Shown: positions 1-6,220 of the stretch, piece after piece
How positions within the stretch are numbered: the first letter of the stretch is position 1
Layout of the letters: each line of letters opens with the position of its first letter
NCBI GenBank assembly: GCA_032128395.1
Contig: JAQBGV010000002.1
Coordinates: 1 to 10,248 of the forward strand
Direction: 5' to 3'
DNA: 10,248 nucleotides
Source of the DNA: JAQBGV01 sp032128395
GTDB lineage: Bacteria > Planctomycetota > UBA8108 > UBA1146
Notes under the pieces: generated by a model
Databases searched by the model: none
What the model was told of the DNA's origin: nothing
What the model saw: the letters and a program-made list of their open reading frames with translations, nothing else
Translations under genes and position numbers: made by a program

Positions 1-1134
1 GGGAAACGCACGGAGGTCGCGTTCTCCCCACGCGAGGAGTTGCAGGACCGGCCCGGTGAGATCGACGCGGTGGATCTCGGCGATTCCTTCCGCCGGCCTC
101 GATCGCTCTTCGAGCTCGCTCCAGAGTCGGATACACACTCCTTCTGAGAGTCGCCCCGCGCGACCGGCGCGCTGGTCCGCCGAAGCGATGGCGATCGGTC
201 GGAGTTCCAACCGATCGAGGCCCACCGATCGATCGAGCCACGGCACGCGCGCGAGGCCACTGTCGATCACCGCGGTCACTCCCTCGACCGTCACCGAACT
301 CTCCGCGACGTTGGTCGAGAGGATCACGCGGCGGCGAGTCCCGGCGCGCAGCGCCCGGCTCTGGTCCGCGGGAGGGAGTTCTCCGTGCAACGGGAGCACT
401 TCGAAGTCGCGGGACGCGGCGAGCCCCGCGAGAGCCCGCTCGGTGTCGCGGATCTCCCCGACGCCCGGGAGGAAGACCAGGACATCGCCGTCCCGTGCAA
501 TCATGAATTCAGCGACCGCAGAGGTGATCGCATCCTCGAGGCGCGTCCCCTTCGGGGGCGGTCGATGGAACACCTCGACGGGGAAGAGCCGACCCGGGCT
601 GTCGATGACCGCTGCCCCCCCGAGGAACTGCGCGAGGGGAGCGGGATCGATCGTCGCGCTCATCGCGACGATGCGCAGCTCGGGGCGCGCCTCCGAGCGG
701 AGGCGACACGCCATCGCGAGAGCGAGATCGCTGTCGAGGGTCCTCTCGTGGAACTCGTCGAACACCAGCACCTCGATCCCCTCGAGGTAGGGATCGCGCC
801 GGAGCATCGCGACGAGCATCCCCTCGGTGACCACGAGGATCCTCGTCCGCGCCGACTCGGCCCGCTCGAACCGGATCCGATAGCCGACTTCGCCGCCGAG
901 GGACCACCCCCGCTCCTCGGCGATCCGCGCCGCCGCGGCTCGCGCGGCGATCCGGCGCGGCTCGAGCATCACGAGTTGCCCTTCCCCCGCGAGCCCAGCC
1001 TCGAGCAGTGCGGGGGGGACGCGGGTGGTCTTGCCCGCTCCCGGAGGCGCGACGACGACCGCGGCCCCCCGATCGCGGACCGCCGCGGCGACCTCAGGGA
1101 GAAGTGGATCGATCGGGAGTGCGTTCGGGATCAG
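1..1134 (-). CDS. hrpB: ATP-dependent DExH helicase HrpB (N-terminal part; runs off left edge)
   Basis: Superfamily 2 DEAH/RHA-type helicase of the HrpB family, predicted to unwind RNA or RNA-containing duplexes with ATP in the cytoplasm; its exact cellular role is poorly defined in most bacteria. The visible 378 residues read open without a stop and hold the helicase motifs in order: Walker A APPGAGKTTR (about residues 29-38), LEPRR (57-61), the DEFH box (126-129), SAT (159-161), the LVFLPG strand (219-224), STNVAESSVTVEGV (273-286) and QRAGRAGR (321-328). HrpB proteins are usually about 800 or more residues, so roughly half is outside the window. No ATG, GTG or TTG lies in frame between the upstream stop and the Walker A motif. 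The best start is CTG at 1134, with AGGAG seven bases upstream. The family call is confident; the start is inferred. Confidence 0.93.
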   Translation of the reverse strand, partial: MIPNALPIDPLLPEVAAAVRDRGAAVVVAPPGAGKTTRVPPALLEAGLAGEGQLVMLEPRRIAARAAAARIAEERGWSLGGEVGYRIRFERAESARTRILVVTEGMLVAMLRRDPYLEGIEVLVFDEFHERTLDSDLALAMACRLRSEARPELRIVAMSATIDPAPLAQFLGGAAVIDSPGRLFPVEVFHRPPPKGTRLEDAITSAVAEFMIARDGDVLVFLPGVGEIRDTERALAGLAASRDFEVLPLHGELPPADQSRALRAGTRRRVILSTNVAESSVTVEGVTAVIDSGLARVPWLDRSVGLDRLELRPIAIASADQRAGRAGRLSEGVCIRLWSELEERSRPAEGIAEIHRVDLTGPVLQLLAWGERDLRAFP

Positions 1135-1141
1135 GGGATTT

Positions 1142-1146
1142 CTCCT
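1142..1146 (-). promoter_or_regulatory. Ribosome binding site deciding the CTG start of hrpB
   Basis: On the minus strand the bases read AGGAG, within GAGGAGA, and end seven bases before CTG at 1134-1132. This is a near-ideal Shine-Dalgarno spacing. It is the main reason for choosing CTG, because no standard start codon exists in frame before the ATP-binding motif. Confidence 0.6.
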
Positions 1147-1248
1147 CGGGGAGGATGACTGCGGGACCGAAATTATTCATCATGGAGAGACGAGTTGCCC
1201 GGGGCTGGAATGCGCCTCCCTCCGGAATTCGTTCGAGGAGACGCACCG

Positions 1249-2172
1249 ATGGCCCAGCGACGCTCGACGGAAGGTCGGTCCCCCAGAGCGCCGGAAACGG
1301 CCATTCGGGAGATCGTCGAGCGTGCCCGCGACGACGGTGTGCTCGACGACCCGCAGGCCAGCGAGCTGCTCACCCTGTTCGGGACACCTCCCGGCGGCGG
1401 TGGATCCGGCCTCGATGACGACGCTGCCGGTCGGTTCGCGCACGCTACCCTCGAGCTCCTCGAGAAATGTCTCTTCGATCCTGTGCTGGACCGGCGACCG
1501 TTCGTGAACCCCCTTGTACAGGAGGAGCTCGATCGACTCTCCGAAGAACAGAGCGAGTCTCCCTGGCGACTCTCCCAGGTCTCCGATACGGAACGACGGG
1601 GAACGGACCGCCGGTTCACCTTCGGGCAGGTGAAGACGCGCCCCGATGACCCCCTCGATCCGTCGTTCTTCTGCGGGTCGTGGCTCGCCGAACGCAGCGG
1701 GGAGGCGGGTCCGATCGTGTTCGTCATCAGAGCGGAGGCGATCCCACAGAGCGTCCTGTGGACTCCGATCCAGAAGACCGGAGCAGAGCGAGCGCAACTC
1801 GAGAAGCGAGTGCGCGACCGCGGCCCGCACGCCTCGATCCTGCAGGTGGAACCGACCTCGCCCCTCGGGGGCTGGATCGCGGGCCTCGCCGGCACGAATC
1901 GCATCGGGCAGCACAAGGGAGAGATCCCCCTCGGCGTCCTCGCCGAAGCGGTGCGGAGAACTCTGGAGCCCCGCGGTCTGACGCATCTCCTCCTCGGGAT
2001 GAGTCGCAGGGACCCGACGACCCGCCCCTGGCACACCGGCGCCTTCCTCAAGCGTCTCGGCGAGAGCTGCCACTTCGCGTGGGAGGGTCTGGCGATCGAC
2101 GCGAGCACGGACACGCTGGTCAGAGCAAGGTGCACGATCGCCCCGAACGCGCGAATCGTGCGCATGCCCTAG
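1249..2172 (+). CDS. Hypothetical soluble protein, 307 aa
   Basis: I do not recognise this protein. It has no signal peptide, membrane helix, Cys-rich cluster or nucleotide-binding motif. The N-terminal third (about residues 14-105) is helical and acidic, with a glycine-rich break GTPPGGGGSG near 45-54. The C-terminal half (about 150-307) looks like a globular alpha/beta domain with hydrophobic strands such as PIVFVIRAEAIP (155-166), ASILQVEPTSPLGGWIAGLAG (195-215) and THLLLGMSRR (245-254), plus a WHTGAFLKRLGE segment (261-272). Opposite-strand reading frames exist over the same bases. The plus frame is chosen because it shows the G/C third-position pattern and the GAC/GAG/CTC/ATC/GTC codon use of its neighbours. 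ATG 1249 is preferred over TTG 1195 and ATG 1210 because GGAG lies eight bases before it. The gene is divergent from hrpB and has a possible terminator hairpin after its stop. Confidence 0.75.
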   Translation: MAQRRSTEGRSPRAPETAIREIVERARDDGVLDDPQASELLTLFGTPPGGGGSGLDDDAAGRFAHATLELLEKCLFDPVLDRRPFVNPLVQEELDRLSEEQSESPWRLSQVSDTERRGTDRRFTFGQVKTRPDDPLDPSFFCGSWLAERSGEAGPIVFVIRAEAIPQSVLWTPIQKTGAERAQLEKRVRDRGPHASILQVEPTSPLGGWIAGLAGTNRIGQHKGEIPLGVLAEAVRRTLEPRGLTHLLLGMSRRDPTTRPWHTGAFLKRLGESCHFAWEGLAIDASTDTLVRARCTIAPNARIVRMP

Positions 2173-2191
2173 CAGTCCGTCGAATGCGTGC

Positions 2192-2222
2192 TTCCGATCC
2201 GAGCGATCGATCTCGGACGGAA
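2192..2222 (+). terminator. Possible terminator hairpin after the 307-aa gene
   Basis: The arm at 2192-2203 pairs with 2212-2222 over 11 base pairs, with one bulged A at 2197 and an eight-base loop CGATCGAT. It begins 20 bases after the stop at 2172. The bases that follow (TGACTTCTTAAA) are only moderately T-rich, so this is a candidate rather than a clear rho-independent terminator. Confidence 0.42.
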
Positions 2223-2384
2223 TGACTTCTTAAACGGGCTGCCAGGGGTGGGGACTGGCTCGCGGCTCTGCCGTGATGCCTGTCCCGGACGATGGCCTGG
2301 TTTGACAGCGCTGGATCAGCAAGCGCAGGCATCGGCGCGGTGCGCCGAGCCTTCCCAAGCATTTCACGGCCGGGGCGCGGCCCC

Positions 2385-3170
2385 CTACCGCAAGACCGCC
2401 CCCACCAAGATGCACCCACAGGTGACGCCGCCCTCCGCCTTCGCGAGTTCACCCTGTGGCACCGGGACCACCCGAATTCCCATCCCCCCCAAGCGCGCCC
2501 TCGTACGCGAGAACCGTTCGGCGTAGATCACCGCGTCCTCGATCCGCAGCGCATTGGCCGCGAACGGCTCCCGCGGGTCGACTTCGATCGTTTCGAACTC
2601 CGCGAACGGCGCCAGATCGATCCAGTCGCGATTCGCGAGCACCACGCCCGGCGCGACTTCCGTGATCGCGCTCTTCAGATGCAGGCACCCCCGCACCTCG
2701 ACCGGGATCACCTCGAGCCCGCTGGCCGAGACGATCTCTCGCAACTGCTCGATCCCCGCGTCGTTCGTGCGTGCGGAGCGCCCGACGAAGAGTCGATGGT
2801 CGATCCGCAGGACATCCCCGCCGTCGAGGGTCCCCGGTGGTTCGATCGCTTCGAGTCGGCGATGCGCGGAGAGCGCTTCGGCGACCGAGGCGACCTCGAG
2901 TCTCCGACTGGGCTCCCCAGGTCTGGCGAGAATCGCGATCTCGTCGAGCACCACCGCGGTGTCTTCGACGAAGACCGCGTCGGGGAGCTCGGGCGCGGCG
3001 GGGAGGCGGCGGACCTCCACTCCGAGCTCCGTGAGGGCGCGCTCGTAGGCGTCGTGCTCGATCCGAGCTATTGCGAGGTCGATCGGTTCGCGGTGGAGAT
3101 GCGTCAGCGCACAGCGATCGATCGCCTCCGGCACTGCACGAGTCAGCGCGATCGTCGCGCGCTCGCTCAC
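2385..3170 (-). CDS. DDAH/arginine deiminase-like amidinotransferase-fold hydrolase
   Basis: A 261-residue member of the guanidino-group-modifying superfamily, closest by eye to N(G),N(G)-dimethylarginine dimethylaminohydrolase, which cleaves methylated arginine to citrulline and dimethylamine in the cytosol. Family-type motifs include LPDAVFVEDTAVVLDE (about 62-77), GTLDGGDVL (113-121), FVGRSARTNDAGI (128-140), CLHLKSAIT (162-170) with the likely catalytic His164, and GGVTCGC (247-253) with the likely nucleophile at Cys251 or Cys253. Length fits bacterial DDAH (about 250-260). The GTG start at 3170 overlaps the TGA of the upstream zinc-ribbon gene (GTGA), indicating translational coupling. 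A longer frame runs upstream, but it lies inside the zinc-ribbon gene and has shadow-like composition. Other superfamily members, such as agmatine or ornithine-related enzymes, are possible. No arginine or polyamine gene is nearby to fix the substrate. Confidence 0.88.
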   Translation of the reverse strand: MSERATIALTRAVPEAIDRCALTHLHREPIDLAIARIEHDAYERALTELGVEVRRLPAAPELPDAVFVEDTAVVLDEIAILARPGEPSRRLEVASVAEALSAHRRLEAIEPPGTLDGGDVLRIDHRLFVGRSARTNDAGIEQLREIVSASGLEVIPVEVRGCLHLKSAITEVAPGVVLANRDWIDLAPFAEFETIEVDPREPFAANALRIEDAVIYAERFSRTRARLGGMGIRVVPVPQGELAKAEGGVTCGCILVGAVLR

Positions 3171-4390
3171 CGGCTCGCCAAGAGCGCGCCGAGACCGGCG
3201 ATCCCGAGCCCACCGAGCGCCGCGAGGGTGATCTTCCACGCGCTCCACGGCCGCGTTCCCTGCACTTCCCCGGTGACCGCGTTGATCACCATCTGGTAGG
3301 TCTTCTGCTGGTATCGGTAGCCGAGGCTCCAAACCGGCAGCAACAGGTGCTTGAAGGTGATCGCGTCGTAGCGCGAGTTCACGCTGTGAATCCGTTGGGT
3401 ATCCCCTCCGATGCGTCGGCGGACCTCGGCGCGGATCGCTTCGTCGATGAGCACCTTCGCCTCTCGAAACCCCTGCTCGAGCTCGACGTCGTATTTGCGC
3501 GCGAGGAAGCCCGCGATCAGCCGTTGGTCGTACGGCTGACAGAGACGGAGCGGCCACGGCTCGAGCTTGCGGAGCAGCTTCGTCGACAGGGACGCCGTGC
3601 CGACCACCAGCACATCATCGAAGAAACGCTGGAACGATCCGGAGGCGGGATACCACCGGGTACGTCGCTGGGTGCTCTTGTGCTTCCCCGACCCGGTGCT
3701 GACGTAGTAGTGCTCCCCGCGCTGGCCGACGTAGTGGCTGAAGGTCAGCGAGTCGTAGGTCCAGAAGGGCAGGTACACCCCGCCGAACTTTCCACCCACC
3801 CCCGCCCGCTTGAATTCGTTCGGCGCGAACCAGCGCGACTTCACCCACTTCCGGAGGTACTCCCTCGCCTTCTCGCGCTTGACCTGGAACGGCAGCACCC
3901 CGTCGACCGGGAGGATCTCCTCGACCTGTTTCGCCGCATCGACCTGCACCGGCTGGCCGCAGAACGCACACTCGCTCGAGACGAGGGAACCGATGAACAT
4001 CACCGTCGCACCGCAGGAGTCGCAGGTGACCTCCTGAGCCGCGACCCCGCTCTCCGAGCTCTCGTCCCGGGCGCGACGCTTCTCCCTGAGCTCCCGGGCG
4101 TGGGCAAGGGTTGCCGAGAAATCATGCTCCTCGACCGCCGCGTCCTCGGAGATGTCGATCTCCTTCACGTGGCCGCAGTAGGGGCAGACGAGGCTCTGAG
4201 CGCCGATGTGGAAACGGAGATCGGCCCCGCACCCCTCGCAGGGGAAGACCCGCCCCTTCCCCTCGTCGATCCGCTGGCCGGCGTGCCCAGTATCGGCGTG
4301 CCCAATATCGGCGTGCCCGGCATCCGCACCGTCGCCGAGATCGAGCTCGGGGACCGTAGGTGGCGTGCGTTTCGGCGGGCCTGGGGTCAT
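3167..4390 (-). CDS. Double zinc-ribbon protein with C-terminal membrane anchor
   Basis: A 407-residue protein of the kind often annotated 'TFIIB-type zinc ribbon-containing protein'; function unknown. The N terminus (1-45) is Pro/Gly-rich and contains three GHA-type pentapeptide repeats. Two CxxC...CxxC zinc ribbons follow: Cys51/54/69/72 and Cys123/126/141/144, separated by an acidic and basic helical linker (about 78-115). A long domain (about 155-385) has paired LPF-type motifs (LPFQV 166-170, LPFW 207-210, LPVW 351-354) and many aromatic residues. The end carries one hydrophobic helix (about 387-404), consistent with a tail anchor. ATG 4390 is preferred because it starts the MTPGPP segment and has GAGGG about eight bases upstream; in-frame codons further up would run into the promoter region of crcB. 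The gene is divergent from crcB and coupled to the DDAH-like gene by a GTGA overlap. Confidence 0.85.
   Translation of the reverse strand: MTPGPPKRTPPTVPELDLGDGADAGHADIGHADTGHAGQRIDEGKGRVFPCEGCGADLRFHIGAQSLVCPYCGHVKEIDISEDAAVEEHDFSATLAHARELREKRRARDESSESGVAAQEVTCDSCGATVMFIGSLVSSECAFCGQPVQVDAAKQVEEILPVDGVLPFQVKREKAREYLRKWVKSRWFAPNEFKRAGVGGKFGGVYLPFWTYDSLTFSHYVGQRGEHYYVSTGSGKHKSTQRRTRWYPASGSFQRFFDDVLVVGTASLSTKLLRKLEPWPLRLCQPYDQRLIAGFLARKYDVELEQGFREAKVLIDEAIRAEVRRRIGGDTQRIHSVNSRYDAITFKHLLLPVWSLGYRYQQKTYQMVINAVTGEVQGTRPWSAWKITLAALGGLGIAGLGALLASR
4279..4323. repeat. Three tandem 15-bp repeats inside the zinc-ribbon gene
   Basis: On the plus strand CGGCGTGCCC is repeated at 4279, 4294 and 4309, each followed by five bases (AGTAT, AATAT, GGCAT). 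On the coding (minus) strand the units give GHA-containing pentapeptides (AGHAD, IGHAD, TGHAG) in the disordered N terminus. The unit is a multiple of three, so copy-number change would keep the frame. Confidence 0.9.
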
Positions 4391-4525
4391 GGAGGGTTCC
4401 CTCTCGCAACGGTTCCTCGAGGGGAGCATTGTGAGCAGAGGACCGCGGACGGGCAACGCCCACTGTATCTGCTCCCCCTCATCGCCTCGATCCGGCAGGA
4501 TGGGGGGGGAAGGGGGACCGGCACG

Positions 4526-4903
4526 GTGGCGACGCAACTGCTGATGGTCGGGCTCGGCGGGGCGATCGGGGCGATCGCCCGCTACGGCCTCTCCGGCTGG
4601 GTGCAGCGGTCGGTCGACACCTTTCCGCTCGGGACCCTGACGGTGAACGTCCTCGGGTGCCTCGTGCTCGGCGCGATGATGACGCTCGTCGAGGAACGCT
4701 CCGCCCTGTCGCCGAACACCCGGCTCTTCCTCGGAATTGGATTGCTCGGGTCGTTCACCACCTTCTCGACCTTCGGGTTCGAGACTCTCGAGCTGCTGCG
4801 CGACCGCGAGTACACGAGCGCTCTCCTCTCGGTGGGGGGAAACGTGGGGGTCGGGCTGGTCGCGGTGGTCTTGGGGCGCACCATCGTGCGCGCCTCGTTC
4901 TGA
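4526..4903 (+). CDS. crcB: Fluoride ion channel CrcB/Fluc
   Basis: Inner-membrane fluoride exporter channel working as a dual-topology dimer. The 125-residue product has four hydrophobic segments (about 4-22, 35-56, 66-88 and 99-119), which is the normal size and layout. Family signatures are present: GGAIGAIARY (11-20), GTLTVNVLGC (36-45) with the conserved Asn41, and GLLGSFTTFSTF (72-83), the region carrying the central sodium site and pore phenylalanines. GTG 4526 is chosen because it gives the usual short N terminus before GGAIGA and is preceded by AAGGGGG; ATG 4544 is an alternative. A DUF190 gene follows after 26 bases, a common crcB partner. I looked for a fluoride riboswitch in the 135 bases upstream and did not recognise its conserved core. 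Confidence 0.95.
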   Translation: MATQLLMVGLGGAIGAIARYGLSGWVQRSVDTFPLGTLTVNVLGCLVLGAMMTLVEERSALSPNTRLFLGIGLLGSFTTFSTFGFETLELLRDREYTSALLSVGGNVGVGLVAVVLGRTIVRASF

Positions 4904-4929
4904 CGCCTTGGAGCGGGAGGAGTCCCTGG

Positions 4930-5265
4930 ATGAAGATCGAGGGTGAAGGACAACGGCTCCGCGTCTACTGCGGAGAGACCGACCAGGCCGACGGAAAGCC
5001 GATGGCCGAGACGATCGTCCTCCTCGCGCGCGAACGCGGCCTCGCCGGAGCGACCGTGTTCCGCGGTTCGATGGGATTCGGCGCGAACAGCCGCATCCAC
5101 ACCACCAAGGTCCTCAGGCTCTCCGAGTCGCTCCCGATGGTGATCGAGATCGTCGACCGCGAAGATCGGATCCAAGGTTTCCTCCCCCAGGTGAAACGGA
5201 TCCTGGCGGAGGGTTTGATCACCGTCGAGCCGGTGCATGTGATCACGTATCGGCATGGCCGGTAG
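4930..5265 (+). CDS. DUF190 family protein
   Basis: A 111-residue cytosolic protein of the DUF190 family. The family has a ferredoxin-like/PII-like fold and is often encoded beside crcB; its biochemical role is not established. Almost the whole sequence fits the family pattern: LRVYCGETDQADGKPMAETIV (about 10-30), ARERGLAGATVFRGSMGFGA (33-52), SRIHTTKVLRLSESLPMVIEIVD (54-76) and the C-terminal LITVEPVHVITYRH (96-109). ATG 4930 has GGAGGAG seven bases upstream, and the protein has the usual length. It lies 26 bases after crcB in the same direction, so co-transcription is likely. A regulatory or accessory role in fluoride tolerance is inferred from this context only. Confidence 0.93.
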   Translation: MKIEGEGQRLRVYCGETDQADGKPMAETIVLLARERGLAGATVFRGSMGFGANSRIHTTKVLRLSESLPMVIEIVDREDRIQGFLPQVKRILAEGLITVEPVHVITYRHGR

Positions 5266-5287
5266 GGAAAAAGTTCGCTCTTTCTCC
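5266..5287. terminator. Possible two-way terminator hairpin between DUF190 and rsmJ
   Basis: GGAAAAAG (5266-5273) can pair with CTTTCTCC (5280-5287) with one mismatch around a six-base loop. It sits in the 30-base gap between the two convergent genes, directly after the DUF190 stop. The stem itself supplies A- and T-rich arms, so it could act in both directions, but it is short and no long T-run follows. Confidence 0.38.
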
Positions 5288-5295
5288 GCCAAGCC

Positions 5296-6045
5296 TTACA
5301 GATAGAGATCGAACCGAACACTCTTCCCCTCGAACCGATGATGCGGTTCCAGCCCCTCCACGATCGGCCGAGCGTGCTTCGGGCGCTTCACCACGATGCG
5401 TCTCGGGGTCGCGGCCCGCGCCGCTCCGAAGAGCGCCGCGTCCGCTTCGGTGTCCCCGCCCTCGCCGAGAAGGGCCTGGAGGATCTGCGCTTCCTTTCTC
5501 GCGCGGGCTGATCCGCGCGCCGGGAACATCGGATCGAGGAACACCACGTCCGGGGCAAGCGCCTCGGAGGGCGAGATCTTCGCCAGCGCTTCGATTGCGT
5601 CCGCTCTCCGAAGTGTGCATCGCTCGCGAGCCGCCGCCCCGAGTTCGTCCTCGCCTTCCCTGACGCGGGCGAGGCCGTCGGCAAAGAGCGCGTGCACCAC
5701 GGGATCACGCTCGAAAGCGATGACGATCGCTCCGAGCGCGGCGAGACGGACCGCATCGCGGCCGAGACCTGCGGTGGCATCCCACACGACCGGCCGTTCT
5801 CCCTTCGCCAGACCCACCGCCCGGCCGAGAAGCCCCTTCCTGCCCTCCGCGAGGCGGCGGGCGAACTCCGCGGAGCGGAAGTCCACGGTGAGTGCGCCGG
5901 GGGCATTCGCTCCGAGTGAGCGAATTCCGAGTCGGCCCCGGAGGTCGCGCTCGAGGACGAGGCCTTCCTCGGGGGGCGGATCGGGGAGGGGGTCGCCGAG
6001 CTCGGGGGAGAGTTCGCCGACCGAATAGCGCGGGAGGGGGGGCAT
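5296..6045 (-). CDS. rsmJ: 16S rRNA (guanine-N2)-methyltransferase RsmJ
   Basis: SAM-dependent methyltransferase of the RsmJ/YhiQ (formerly DUF548) family, which makes m2G1516 in 16S rRNA (E. coli numbering) in the cytoplasm. The 249-residue product matches the family's length. Visible motifs are LTVDFRSAEFARR (52-64), the SAM-binding loop DATAGLGRDAVRLAALG (89-105), FERDPVVHALFADGL (111-125), the catalytic-region LDPMFP (170-175), IVVKRP (217-222) and the terminal HHRFEGKSVRFDLYL (235-249). ATG 6045 gives the expected N-terminal extension but has no Shine-Dalgarno sequence. TATCAT lies six bases before it, so a leaderless transcript is possible. The gene converges on the crcB-DUF190 pair and is divergent from the symporter gene. 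RsmJ is best known from gammaproteobacteria and occurs more sparsely elsewhere. Confidence 0.92.
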   Translation of the reverse strand: MPPLPRYSVGELSPELGDPLPDPPPEEGLVLERDLRGRLGIRSLGANAPGALTVDFRSAEFARRLAEGRKGLLGRAVGLAKGERPVVWDATAGLGRDAVRLAALGAIVIAFERDPVVHALFADGLARVREGEDELGAAARERCTLRRADAIEALAKISPSEALAPDVVFLDPMFPARGSARARKEAQILQALLGEGGDTEADAALFGAARAATPRRIVVKRPKHARPIVEGLEPHHRFEGKSVRFDLYL

Positions 6046-6051
6046 GGGGGG

Positions 6052-6057
6052 ATGATA
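6052..6057 (-). promoter_or_regulatory. Candidate -10 element of rsmJ, leaderless type
   Basis: The minus strand reads TATCAT, then six C, then the ATG of rsmJ. A -10 hexamer at this distance would place the transcription start at or next to the start codon. I see no good -35 hexamer; the expected position falls inside the inverted repeat at 6061-6087. Confidence 0.4.
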
Positions 6058-6060
6058 CGG

Positions 6061-6087
6061 GACTGCCTCCGCACTGCGGAGGCAGTC
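6061..6087. repeat. Perfect 12-bp inverted repeat with 3-base loop
   Basis: GACTGCCTCCGC (6061-6072) and its exact reverse complement (6076-6087) flank the loop ACT. It lies four bases upstream of the candidate -10 of rsmJ, in the spacer between rsmJ and the divergent symporter gene. There is no T-run on either side, so a classical terminator is unlikely. It could be an operator, a structured RNA element or a dispersed repeat. Confidence 0.85.
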
Positions 6088-6149
6088 TCAGCCGCCACTC
6101 GGCCGGGACCTCGCCGCCACGGGACCGAACATGGGTCAGGCACACCCGT

Positions 6150-6169
6150 GGCGAGCTGGTCCGCTCGCC
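6150..6169. repeat. 7-bp inverted repeat in the rsmJ/symporter spacer
   Basis: GGCGAGC (6150-6156) pairs perfectly with GCTCGCC (6163-6169) around the loop TGGTCC. It lies about 50 bases upstream of the preferred symporter start. In such GC-rich DNA a stem of this size can occur by chance. Confidence 0.35.
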
Positions 6170-6206
6170 GATCGAGGATCGGAAACGGGACCGTTCGCGA
6201 TTCTGC

Positions 6207-6212
6207 TATCCT
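6207..6212 (+). promoter_or_regulatory. Candidate -10 element of the symporter gene, leaderless type
   Basis: TATCCT is followed by eight C and then ATG 6221, mirroring the arrangement before rsmJ. No Shine-Dalgarno sequence precedes the ATG. No convincing -35 hexamer is visible, so the promoter call is tentative. Confidence 0.33.
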
Positions 6213-6220
6213 CCCCCCCC

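Noticed and set aside
196..240. Clusters of CGATCG/GATCGATC as possible methylation or replication-origin sites
   Set aside because: The motif recurs all through the coding sequence in this window and follows from Asp/Ile/Arg codon preference. There is no DnaA-box cluster or AT-rich unwinding region with it.
1094..1183. Short minus-strand frame starting at the ATG pair 1183/1180 (MMNNFGPAVILPEE...), overlapping the start of hrpB
   Set aside because: It is 29 residues, has no clear ribosome site and is in a different frame from hrpB. It is kept only as an alternative explanation for the missing standard hrpB start.
1173..2165. Long minus-strand frames opposite the 307-aa gene
   Set aside because: They are Arg/Ser/Pro-rich with poor codon pattern and no family signal, as expected for the antisense of a GC-rich gene. 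The plus frame has a good ribosome site and native codon use.
2368..2384. GGGGC-gcg-GCCCC hairpin just after the DDAH-like gene as its terminator
   Set aside because: The stem is only five base pairs and is not followed by a T-run on the minus strand.
3171..3557. 129-residue N-terminal extension of the DDAH-like protein
   Set aside because: It lies wholly inside the zinc-ribbon gene, is low-complexity Arg-rich, and the family's normal length starts at GTG 3170.
3071..4525. Long plus-strand frame leading into crcB, suggesting a fusion
   Set aside because: The sequence opposite the zinc-ribbon and DDAH genes is antisense-type composition. CrcB has its usual full length from GTG 4526.
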